A model generated the notes under the pieces. The model ran no database searches, had not been told where the DNA came from, and was given only the letters and a program-made list of their open reading frames with translations. The position numbers and the translations under genes are program-made. From Candidatus Omnitrophota bacterium (lineage in GTDB: Bacteria > Omnitrophota > Gorgyraeia > 2-02-FULL-51-18): a stretch of 37,865 bases of DNA. Shown piece after piece: positions 26,157 to 34,505 of the stretch. The stretch spans positions 1 through 37,865 of the forward strand of contig JACQQX010000038.1 of NCBI GenBank assembly GCA_016206805.1, given 5' to 3'. Position 1 is the stretch's first letter; the number at the start of each line of letters is the position of its first letter.

Positions 26157-28187
26157 ATGAAGGAAAACTATTTTTTCTTTTTTCTTATTCTTCTGGCTCA
26201 ACCATTGAACTGGGAATTTGCCGGGTGGTTTGGCGGCGGCGCTTATCCGGCGCTGGTGCCGGATCCCACTATTCAAAAAAGAGCTTATTTGCTCTCCGAT
26301 GTGGCCGGGATATGGAAAAGTGACGATGCCGGCCAAAGCTGGACTTTTCGCACCGAAGGTCTGAAGAACCTGGGTGTTTCTTGTTTAGCCGTGTCCCCCG
26401 CGGATCCCCAAATCCTTTATGCGGGCACCGGCGAAGGGCTATACCGCTCCCAAGACAGTGGCGCCCGCTGGCATTTTTTGGAATCCACTCAAAAAATATT
26501 TCGCTTCAAACGCCCGGAATCCAGCCGCGCCATCTGGGTCCAACGGGATGATTCCAATAAAGTTTTTGCAGGAACAAAAGAGGGTGAAGTGTATTTCACC
26601 CAGGACGCCGGCATCAACTGGTTAAAGGTGGGGAAAAACCGCGCTCCTTTCCGGAAACGCTCGCCGGTATCAGCCCTTTTAGTAACCACAGATAACGAAG
26701 ATCTTTTTGTCGCTTCAAAAGCGGGGCTATGGCGATGCCATCTGCCTACCGGCAATTGGTTCAAGGTACATCACGCTCAGGATCTCCTCGTCGATATGAT
26801 CATCCATGAACCATCGGAAAGAATCTATATTCCTCTTGAGAAAAAAGTGGGTTGGTCCGACGATCGCGGGCGGCATTGGACCACTTCATCCGCTATTCCG
26901 GTCAAAAAAGGCAAAATCAACCGGATTGCCGTGGCAGGCATCGGAAAAAACGCCGTAAAAATCCTGGCTGCCTGGCAGGACCATTGGAATGGCGGAGTTT
27001 TTTTGAGCGAGGATGCCGGCCAAACTTGGCGCGATGTGTCAGGGCAAGTGCGGGATGACGTCGCCGCCAACCCCACCCGGAAGTGGAAAAAAGGTTTCGG
27101 AAGACCCCTGTCAGTGGCATTCGATCCTTTTCAAGATACCGTTTTTTATTTCACCGATTACTGGGGGGTATGGCGATCCGATGACAATGGCGCTACCTGG
27201 CAGGAAAAAATAGTGGGTTCACCCAATACGGTCGGATCGGATATCGCGGTCACCGCCAACGGCCTTCTGGCGGGTTCCATGGACAATGGCCTGCTGCAAT
27301 CTAAAGATTTTGGAAAAACGTATCAGGCTTCGCCTTTTCAGGGTCATGTGTGGCGCGTTCTCCCATTAGACACGGAAGGCAAAAAAATCGTAGCCACTTA
27401 TTCGCCATGGAATAAAGGCACCAATCAAATTCTGACCAGCGATGACGGCGGAAAAACTTTTTCAATCGTTTATAACGGCCTGCCCTCGACTTATCCTCTG
27501 ATCAATACGGTATGGGAAAAAGGATACGCGCGGGCCCTGGCCAAGGATCCTTTTGATTCCAAACACCTGTACCTGGGGATGGACGGGGATGACGGGGGTG
27601 GTTTTTTTTATTCCATCGATGAAGGCCAAAACTGGAAAAAACCATCGGGCCAACCCGCTTCCCGCCGGATTTACAACGCGCTGGCGGCGGATCCATCCCG
27701 GCAAGGGCGCCTTTATTGGGGCGCGGTCGGAAAAAATGGCGGAGTTTTTCGGTCCGACGATCATGGAAAAACATGGAAAAAGGTTTTTTCGGAAAGTTCG
27801 GTTTTTGATTTGGCTATTAATCCGCAAGGAATGGTCTTGGCTGGCGGTGATTTCGAGGGCGCCTGTCTCTACACATCGGAAGACGCGGGCACTTCCTGGA
27901 AACTCATCCAACGATTTGACGCTGTCGGGACCCTAGAAGCCATCGCCATCGATCCCGGCAATCCCAAACGAATCGCCGTCAGCAGCGTCTTATGGCACAA
28001 TGCGGCGCCCGGCAAAATTTACTTCACCGAAGATGGAGGCCAAACCTGGGCGGATATCACCGGAAGCCTGCCTAGTGGATCGGGTGCCGCGGCGATGGCC
28101 TTCTCATCGGATGGCAGAACGCTTTATGTGTCCCGGTACGCCGGTTCGATTTATAAAACCCATTGGGAATCTAAAAACCTAACGTGA
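26157..28187 (+). CDS. Secreted BNR/Asp-box beta-propeller protein
   Basis: About 12 Asp boxes (SDDAGQSW, SQDSGARW, SEDAGQTW, SDDNGATW, SDDHGKTW, TEDGGQTW...). Start set at MKENYFFFFLILL. Confidence 0.88.
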   Translation: MKENYFFFFLILLAQPLNWEFAGWFGGGAYPALVPDPTIQKRAYLLSDVAGIWKSDDAGQSWTFRTEGLKNLGVSCLAVSPADPQILYAGTGEGLYRSQDSGARWHFLESTQKIFRFKRPESSRAIWVQRDDSNKVFAGTKEGEVYFTQDAGINWLKVGKNRAPFRKRSPVSALLVTTDNEDLFVASKAGLWRCHLPTGNWFKVHHAQDLLVDMIIHEPSERIYIPLEKKVGWSDDRGRHWTTSSAIPVKKGKINRIAVAGIGKNAVKILAAWQDHWNGGVFLSEDAGQTWRDVSGQVRDDVAANPTRKWKKGFGRPLSVAFDPFQDTVFYFTDYWGVWRSDDNGATWQEKIVGSPNTVGSDIAVTANGLLAGSMDNGLLQSKDFGKTYQASPFQGHVWRVLPLDTEGKKIVATYSPWNKGTNQILTSDDGGKTFSIVYNGLPSTYPLINTVWEKGYARALAKDPFDSKHLYLGMDGDDGGGFFYSIDEGQNWKKPSGQPASRRIYNALAADPSRQGRLYWGAVGKNGGVFRSDDHGKTWKKVFSESSVFDLAINPQGMVLAGGDFEGACLYTSEDAGTSWKLIQRFDAVGTLEAIAIDPGNPKRIAVSSVLWHNAAPGKIYFTEDGGQTWADITGSLPSGSGAAAMAFSSDGRTLYVSRYAGSIYKTHWESKNLT

Positions 28188-29059
28188 AAAGTATTTCGGT
28201 CATCATACCGTCCTATAATTCGGCTGGCACCATTGGCTTTACGCTGAAGGCTCTTTTGAAAATATCGGCAAGACTGAACGAAATCATTATTGTCGATTCT
28301 TCCGATGACGGCAAAACAAAAGAAGTGCTTCAACAATATGAAGCGCGCGCCAAAATCATGCATTTGAACCAAAAAACAATGCCGGCGATTGGCCGAAATA
28401 TCGGCGCCCGGCATGCTTCAGGAGAGACTTTGGCTTTTATCGATTCGGACGCTTATCCGGATGAGAATTGGCTGGAACGCATAACCGACGCGCGAGCGGC
28501 TGGAACACGGGTTGGTGGAGGCTCCATTCAAGTTCCGGAATTTCAAAAAAATAACGCTTTGGCCTTGGCCCAGTTTTATCTGCAATTCAACGAATTCATG
28601 CCATGCGGACTGCCGCGCCAAAAAGAATTCATCCCCTCCTGCAATCTTTTCTGCGAAAAAGCGCTTTTTGACTTGCTAGGCGGCTTTCCTGAAATTCGCG
28701 CTTCCGAAGACGTTCTCTTCGGACTAAAAGCCAATGCCGTTTCGCGGGTGATGTTCTACCCACAGATGAAAGTATTTCACATTTTTCGAACACGGCTAAA
28801 AACATACCTGAGCAATCAGATCATGCTGGGAGAATACGTCTTACTTTACCGGCGAACCCATTACGGCGGATTTTTATACCAACCGGGCATAGCTACATTA
28901 TTAACTCCAGCTTTTGTCGGAATAAAGTTTATAAGAATAGCGCTCCGCGTCCTCAAGATACCCGGAAACCGCCTCCGCTTCCTCTGGGCTCTCCCCCTTT
29001 TCCTCTTAGGCTTAACTTGCTGGACAATAGGCTTTCTAAAAGCCTCTGTCTCCCACTAG
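28184..29059 (+). CDS. Family 2 glycosyltransferase
   Basis: ISVIIPSYNSAGTIGFTLKALLKISARLNEIIIVDSSDDGKTKE, AFIDSDAYPDENWL. Confidence 0.92.
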   Translation: MKSISVIIPSYNSAGTIGFTLKALLKISARLNEIIIVDSSDDGKTKEVLQQYEARAKIMHLNQKTMPAIGRNIGARHASGETLAFIDSDAYPDENWLERITDARAAGTRVGGGSIQVPEFQKNNALALAQFYLQFNEFMPCGLPRQKEFIPSCNLFCEKALFDLLGGFPEIRASEDVLFGLKANAVSRVMFYPQMKVFHIFRTRLKTYLSNQIMLGEYVLLYRRTHYGGFLYQPGIATLLTPAFVGIKFIRIALRVLKIPGNRLRFLWALPLFLLGLTCWTIGFLKASVSH

Positions 29060-29075
29060 ACTTGGTTTCGGCTCG

Positions 29076-29165
29076 CGGTAATGAAGCCCGTATCGATATG
29101 GGCCGCGGTAACGTCAAGGTCTGGACGCAAGACGCCACCGATAGACGATACGGGCTTCGTTGCCG
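29076..29165. repeat. 90-nt inverted repeat between convergent genes
   Basis: CGGTAATGAAGCCCGTATCG (29076-29095) and CGATACGGGCTTCGTTGCCG (29146-29165); 18 of 20 Watson-Crick. Confidence 0.85.
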
Positions 29166-29187
29166 TAACCGTACAGGTTTAACGTCT

Positions 29188-29685
29188 TTAGCTTGGAAGA
29201 GAGCTTCCTAGGGAACTTCTGAGCATCCAGGCGAATTTTTCGTGGACTTCCATTCGCTCCGTGATGAGTTCGACGGAGGCCTGGTCATTGACTTCATTGG
29301 CCCGGGTATAAACAAAGCGGGCGATACGGCTGATTTCCTCATGGTCCTCTATCAGCGCGTGAATCATCTCTTCCGCGGCGGGAAATCCGGGTTCTTCGGA
29401 GACGGTGGACAGCTTGGAAAATTCCGAATAACTGCCGGCCGCCGGAAACCCAAGAGAACGAATGCGTTCGGCCAATGTGTCTATCGCCAGGGCCATTTCC
29501 ATGTACTGCTTCTCAAACATGGCGTGAAGCGCTTGGAAAAAGGGGCCGGTGACATTCCAGTGAAATTTATGAGTCTTGAGATAAACCGTGTAGGTACTCG
29601 CCAAAAGCTTCGAAAGCCCTTCGGCGATTTCCGCGCGGCTTTTTTCGTCAATACCGATATTGACGGGTACGGTGATGGCCGGCAT
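29188..29685 (-). CDS. dps: Dps family ferritin-like protein
   Basis: LLASTYTVYLKTHKFHWNVTGPFFQALHAMFEKQYMEMALAIDTLAERIRSLG. Confidence 0.93.
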   Translation of the reverse strand: MPAITVPVNIGIDEKSRAEIAEGLSKLLASTYTVYLKTHKFHWNVTGPFFQALHAMFEKQYMEMALAIDTLAERIRSLGFPAAGSYSEFSKLSTVSEEPGFPAAEEMIHALIEDHEEISRIARFVYTRANEVNDQASVELITERMEVHEKFAWMLRSSLGSSLPS

Positions 29686-30106
29686 GGTCTTCTGATACCT
29701 CCTTTACAAATTCCGCCGTTTCATACTCGGGAGCATGTATGGCGATATCCGCCTGCGAAACAATCCCGCAGCACTCTCCGTTGTCGTCCACGACCGGAAT
29801 ACGACGCACCTGATGCTGCTTGAGAATGGCCAGGCATTCTTCGAGATCCGTATCCGGAGTAACGGTGACGCAAGGCTGTGACATGCATTCCCCCGCCGTC
29901 AATTCCAGCGGATTTTTTCCATACGTGAAAGCCCTGCAGGCAATATCCCTATCCGTAATGATTCCGATCGGCCTCAAATTGGCCTCGCTTTCAACCACCG
30001 GAATGGCCCCGCAGTCGTTTTCACACATCATCTGAGACACATCTTCGAGCGCCGTATCCGCCAAACAACACGTGGGATCTTTTGTCATAATCTCGTTCAC
30101 TTTCAT
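29648..30106 (-). CDS. Two-CBS-domain protein
   Basis: MKVNEIMTKDPTCC...GIITDRDIACRAF...MSQPCVTVTPDTDLEECLAILKQHQVRRIPVVDDNGECCGIVSQADIA. Confidence 0.92.
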   Translation of the reverse strand: MKVNEIMTKDPTCCLADTALEDVSQMMCENDCGAIPVVESEANLRPIGIITDRDIACRAFTYGKNPLELTAGECMSQPCVTVTPDTDLEECLAILKQHQVRRIPVVDDNGECCGIVSQADIAIHAPEYETAEFVKEVSEDHAGHHRTRQYRY

Positions 30107-30130
30107 CACACACCTCCTGCGCATCAGCGT

Positions 30131-30757
30131 CTAGGCCGCATGGGCCAATTCTATCGGAAATTCCTCAAAACGTCTTTCCACTTCGCCCCAATGAACCGCG
30201 TTCCAGAAAGCGGCGATGTATTTGTCCTTCTCCATGCCATAATCCATCATGAACGCGTGCTCAAAAACATCGAGAATAAGAAGCGGTTCCGAGCCAACCA
30301 GCCAGCCGGTGTCATGTTCGTTGATCCACACATTCAAAAGCCGGTCTCCATAGGTATCATAAGCCAGAACGAGCCAGCCGATCCCGCGCATGGCGCCAGC
30401 GGCGGAAAAACTTTTTTTCCAATTCTCGAAAGTGCCGAACTGTTCCGAAAGTTTCCGGAATAAAGCGCTGTTGCGGGCCAATGGCGCCGAATCCCGGCCC
30501 ATATTCCCGAAATAATACTCATGAAGCCGCATTCCGTTGAATTCCCATCCAAATCGCCTTCTCAACTCAGCCGTTTCAGGAGACTTCTGCTCTTCGGCGG
30601 TCTTCGCCGAAGCCAGCTGATCGGCCAATTCGTTGGTATTCTTGACATAACCCTCATACAGCTTGAAATGATTCTTCAAAAGCTCGTCACTGAACCCGGA
30701 AAGCCCCAGCAAATAACCAAAATCCCTCGGCTTATAAGCAATTTTATGTGTCATCAC
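30131..30757 (-). CDS. sod: Fe/Mn superoxide dismutase
   Basis: LLKNHFKLYEGYVKN, RLHEYYFGN, GIGWLVLAYD, LLILDVFEHAFMMDYG. Confidence 0.92.
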   Translation of the reverse strand: MMTHKIAYKPRDFGYLLGLSGFSDELLKNHFKLYEGYVKNTNELADQLASAKTAEEQKSPETAELRRRFGWEFNGMRLHEYYFGNMGRDSAPLARNSALFRKLSEQFGTFENWKKSFSAAGAMRGIGWLVLAYDTYGDRLLNVWINEHDTGWLVGSEPLLILDVFEHAFMMDYGMEKDKYIAAFWNAVHWGEVERRFEEFPIELAHAA

Positions 30758-30797
30758 TCACCTCTCATCTCTAAATTTCAGATTAGCTATACCGCCG

Positions 30798-30833
30798 TTA
30801 ACACGATATTAAAATAGAATTAAACTTTGTTAA
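30798..30833 (-). promoter_or_regulatory. TTAA x4 array, site B, upstream of sod
   Basis: TTAA at 30798, 30809, 30820, 30830 (spacing 11/11/10). Confidence 0.65.
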
Positions 30834-30839
30834 TCTGAC

Positions 30840-30992
30840 TTAACGGCCCTTATGGAGTTTCATCACGGTGCGAGCGGCTACTTCCTTCGCTCGCTTGCCA
30901 TAACGCCCGGACCGCTGGGCGGATGTTTTGATGTGCTCGTATTGGCGCTGTTCCTTGGCCCCGACCCCTTTCAAACGTTTGTTCCTTGGCAT
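30840..30992 (-). CDS. Small basic 50-aa protein overlapping the 3' end of the glycosyltransferase gene in another frame
   Basis: MPRNKRLKGVGAKEQRQYEHIKTSAQRSGRYGKRAKEVAARTVMKLHKGR; resembles small plasmid-stabilization-annotated proteins (RQYEHIK...AKEVAARTV). Confidence 0.65.
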   Translation of the reverse strand: MPRNKRLKGVGAKEQRQYEHIKTSAQRSGRYGKRAKEVAARTVMKLHKGR

Positions 30993-31932
30993 ATTTGATC
31001 CCCTTGTCTATTTTTGGCGCCGCCAACGATAAAGCAGCGCCTACTGCAATCCAGAATTTCTCAAATCGTTCTGACTTCCAAACCGTCAAGAACTCGAAAA
31101 ACTCGATTAACAGCAGCCCGCTCAGCGAGTATGCAAAAAGAAAACGAGAAATCCATCCCCGATCTTTATGTTTTTTGAAAAGATAATGATAGTTCCGGAT
31201 CTCCATTTTTTTGAGAGATCCGGCATCCAGACGGCTTTCGGTGGAATAATTATGGGAAAGCCGCGCCTCAGAAATCATGACAAGCCGTGTCTTTTTGGAA
31301 ACGCGGTAGGAATAATCCACGTCTTCCCGGAAGCTATATCCATAAAACCATTCATCAAATCTCTCTCCTTGCAGGCGGTCGCGTCGGAAATTCATATTGC
31401 ATCCCGGAAGCAGGTCCACCGGCGTCGTGGCTTCGATTTTTCTTTCGCAAATGGGATAACCAAAACCCGAGGAAGTCATGCGTCCGTCAAAATGGCTGAT
31501 CAGGAAAATCCGCATCACCATTTTTCGGACCTCCCACTTCACTCCGGACGGCCATTTTTTCACGATCGTGCTGCCGCTTAAAGCGCCGGTCGAGGCATTT
31601 TCCTTGAAGTGATGGATCACTTCCCGGTAATACTCCCGGAAAAGGACCACGTCATCGTCCAAAAAACTCACGATTTCGCCGGTGGCTTTGGCCAACCCCG
31701 CGTTACGGGCCTTGACAAGGCTCTTTTCCTCCTGGACAAGATATTCGAAGCGAACCGGCTTTTGCGCGTGAGCGGCCTGGATCTGGGAAAGGACTTCTTT
31801 TGAGCGGCTATTGGTGCTTTGGTCGACGATGATGATTTCAGCGGGAAGGGCTATTTGACGCATGAGCGAGTTGAGCGCCGAATCCAGATCCGCCGGGCGA
31901 TTCAATGTGGGAATAATCACACTCACCTTCAT
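30850..31932 (-). CDS. Family 2 glycosyltransferase
   Basis: VSVIIPTLNRPADLDSALNSLMRQIALPAEIIIVDQSTNSRS, FLDDDVVL, GCNMNFRRD. Confidence 0.92.
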   Translation of the reverse strand: MKVSVIIPTLNRPADLDSALNSLMRQIALPAEIIIVDQSTNSRSKEVLSQIQAAHAQKPVRFEYLVQEEKSLVKARNAGLAKATGEIVSFLDDDVVLFREYYREVIHHFKENASTGALSGSTIVKKWPSGVKWEVRKMVMRIFLISHFDGRMTSSGFGYPICERKIEATTPVDLLPGCNMNFRRDRLQGERFDEWFYGYSFREDVDYSYRVSKKTRLVMISEARLSHNYSTESRLDAGSLKKMEIRNYHYLFKKHKDRGWISRFLFAYSLSGLLLIEFFEFLTVWKSERFEKFWIAVGAALSLAAPKIDKGIKYAKEQTFERGRGQGTAPIRAHQNIRPAVRALWQASEGSSRSHRDETP

Positions 31933-33167
31933 CGCAAAACCTCCTCCTCTTTGAGCAGGCGTTCCAAAAGCGCGTGTTGGCTTCGAACAAGACGGGCTTT
32001 TCGTCCCTGCAGTGATTGCCGGATACGGTCCCGCCGCGCGAGTGTCGCCCGCAAAAGCGGCCCAAGCTCCCCGATGCGCTCCATCGACAACATGTTTTCC
32101 CGGAATCGGAACGATTCAAAAAGACCCGAGATTTTCCGGAAATAATACTCCCCGCGATAAAGCCCGATGGCCGGCACGCCGCTGGCCAAAGCAAAAACAA
32201 GGCTGTGAAACCGCATGCCGATCAAAAGATCCAGCCGGCTAACCAGATACAGTCTCTGTTCGACGGTGAAGTCTTCGTTAACAGGCACAAAATCAATACG
32301 GGATGACAGATAAGCGGAAAATGTCTCGGCTTCCCTGCGGTCGTCGCAGTATCGGCTGGTTTCCATGGGAATAAAAATAATTTTCACCCGTTTATGCCGA
32401 AGGGACTGAGCAAGCGAGCTGATGGCTTCGGCGATTTCCGGATAATATTGTCCGGCGCCGGGCCAGCGCCTCAAATTGATTCCCAAAAAAAACGTCTCCC
32501 GGTTCCTTTCCGGAGCCAGCAGCTTGTCCACCGCCTGTTTTTCGCGGTCTAAAAGCCTTGGGCTAAAAGGCAGCGCGTCGTCAACGCCGCGCCACACCTT
32601 GTTTTTGAAGCGGGCCACTTCCAATGACGACTCCGAATCCCGCAATACTATTTTTTGAGCGTGTTCAAATATTTCATTGGCCATTTTCCGATGATTATCC
32701 TTCTCGAACGGCCCAAGCGTCTGCCCCAAAAGATAAAAAGGCTTTCCCAGTTTCCGCACGAAAGCGGCCAGAACATTCATTTCCAGAAGATAAAAATCAC
32801 CGCTCAGGTAGCCGCCGCCTACAAAGATCACCTTATCGGATTGTCGCACCGCCCGCACGGCGTTGGGGCTCACTTTGCCCATCGCCGCGGCCAACCAGCG
32901 GGAAAAAGGATAAAAATCCGTATAAAGTTTTGTCAAAATCAGCGAGCGAAAGGTTTTCCCGCGTGTCCACGCCAATGGAGTCCAGTAAATCAATTCATAA
33001 TCCACCGGCCGATCGAAACGAACGCGAAAATCCGGAACATCCGTACAGATACGGAAAAACGCGCGGGGAAACAAATCATTCAAACTATACAGCGTATTTT
33101 TTAGAATAGCCTCATCGCCCGGGTTGCCGCATGAAAATCCCCCGATGATCAAAAAATTCATAAGCAA
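31929..33167 (-). CDS. Polysaccharide pyruvyl transferase family protein
   Basis: IGGFSCGNPGDEAILKNTLYSL...VIFVGGGYLSGDFY...GMRFHSLVFALASGVPAIGLYR. Confidence 0.92.
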   Translation of the reverse strand: MLMNFLIIGGFSCGNPGDEAILKNTLYSLNDLFPRAFFRICTDVPDFRVRFDRPVDYELIYWTPLAWTRGKTFRSLILTKLYTDFYPFSRWLAAAMGKVSPNAVRAVRQSDKVIFVGGGYLSGDFYLLEMNVLAAFVRKLGKPFYLLGQTLGPFEKDNHRKMANEIFEHAQKIVLRDSESSLEVARFKNKVWRGVDDALPFSPRLLDREKQAVDKLLAPERNRETFFLGINLRRWPGAGQYYPEIAEAISSLAQSLRHKRVKIIFIPMETSRYCDDRREAETFSAYLSSRIDFVPVNEDFTVEQRLYLVSRLDLLIGMRFHSLVFALASGVPAIGLYRGEYYFRKISGLFESFRFRENMLSMERIGELGPLLRATLARRDRIRQSLQGRKARLVRSQHALLERLLKEEEVLR

Positions 33168-34401
33168 TGCCTTTCAGCGTGTTTTTGACTTGTCCGGCCC
33201 AGCTTCTCAAACAGATCACCCATGAAGAAACATGCAAAAGAAAGGGATTCTGGCGTTTATCGACCTTGTCAAATCCCGCAAACCATTGAAAGAAATCACG
33301 TGCGCCATAACGATTTTCAATCTCGTCCATTCGGATATCCTTCCGGATGGATCTCCAGAAATCAAGCGCCCCTTCCCCGCGGAAAAAGATGTTGTATCGG
33401 CTTAGGATTTTCCGTTTCAGCCTCGGCAGCGTGCTGTTATCGATTCGGAAATTGCACAAGGCGGGATCCACATTATTGAGAAGCAGTTCGCATATCGTTC
33501 TCAGGCACTTTTCGCAGCGGCCGCAATTGAACGATTCAAACTGCATCCAACAAACCCTTAAGTACGGATAAAACCTCTCGTTCTTCTTGAAAAAAACTCT
33601 TATTTTTTCGCTGCGGCTCAGATGATGGTTGTCATTTTTAACGCCCGTGCCGCCCCAATGAATCGCTTCCACAAGCTCCTTTTCGCTGCCGCAGGGATAA
33701 CGGCAATCCGGCGGGTGGGAACAGCTGGCCATCAAAAGCGTTTGCACCACGTCATAAGACGCCGGCGCCGTCAAAGAGGATAAGAGAAGTCCGTGCGATA
33801 CCGTGCCATACCAATTTTCCGCGTAAGGTTTGAGGCGTTGGAGGTTAAAAATCTCCCTCACATCCGTAAAGATATAATGAATCGAGACATTTTCTTTGTA
33901 AGCGAAATCATCGAACCGCTGCCGGCAGGCGGCGATAAATTTCTGATGGGACAACGGGATATCCGCGCCAAAAACGGTGAAGAGCAGAGGATTTTTATCG
34001 CGGTGGCAAAGATAAGTGACCAGGGAGTCCAGGCCTCCGCTGAAAAGCATGGCATGGCGGGTGGGAGTAAACGAATTCCGGACCAGCGGCGCGGAAATCG
34101 GAGCCTGGAAGGACCATTTTTTGGAAAACCACCTCTCCAAATACCGGCTGGCACGCTCCAAAGACTCCGCGTAATTTTCATCCAGGCTCGGCATGACGAG
34201 CTTCGCGCCCGTTGCCCAGGAAACTGGCGCCATCGCGGCCGCGAAGGGAATCGTATGGATGCTTTCCACAGGCCCGCGATTGGAATCTTCATATTCCACA
34301 AAAAAACTCTTCTTGTTAAAAACATCCAATGAAGAGCTGAAGTGATAGGTCAAACGGTTGGGCTCGCTGACTAGTTCATCCAATTTGATAAAATGCGCCA
34401 T
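33112..34401 (-). CDS. PP-loop ATPase-like protein with C-terminal cysteine cluster
   Basis: HAMLFSGGLDSLVTYLCH PP-loop; SCSHPPDCRYPCGSEKEL and FNCGRCEKCLRTICELL. Start taken as MAHFIKLDELV. Confidence 0.82.
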   Translation of the reverse strand: MAHFIKLDELVSEPNRLTYHFSSSLDVFNKKSFFVEYEDSNRGPVESIHTIPFAAAMAPVSWATGAKLVMPSLDENYAESLERASRYLERWFSKKWSFQAPISAPLVRNSFTPTRHAMLFSGGLDSLVTYLCHRDKNPLLFTVFGADIPLSHQKFIAACRQRFDDFAYKENVSIHYIFTDVREIFNLQRLKPYAENWYGTVSHGLLLSSLTAPASYDVVQTLLMASCSHPPDCRYPCGSEKELVEAIHWGGTGVKNDNHHLSRSEKIRVFFKKNERFYPYLRVCWMQFESFNCGRCEKCLRTICELLLNNVDPALCNFRIDNSTLPRLKRKILSRYNIFFRGEGALDFWRSIRKDIRMDEIENRYGARDFFQWFAGFDKVDKRQNPFLLHVSSWVICLRSWAGQVKNTLKGIAYEFFDHRGIFMRQPGR

Positions 34402-34459
34402 CGCCTCACGCCTCCTCGCCGGCAACCCAATGTTTACCCAAAACTTATCAAAGCATGGA

Positions 34460-34495
34460 TTAATGCCGCGTTAAAATTGGATTAAAACGCTTTAA
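34460..34495 (-). promoter_or_regulatory. TTAA x4 array, site C, upstream of the PP-loop gene
   Basis: TTAA at 34460, 34471, 34482, 34492 (spacing 11/11/10). Confidence 0.65.
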
Positions 34496-34505
34496 TGATG
34501 CCGGC

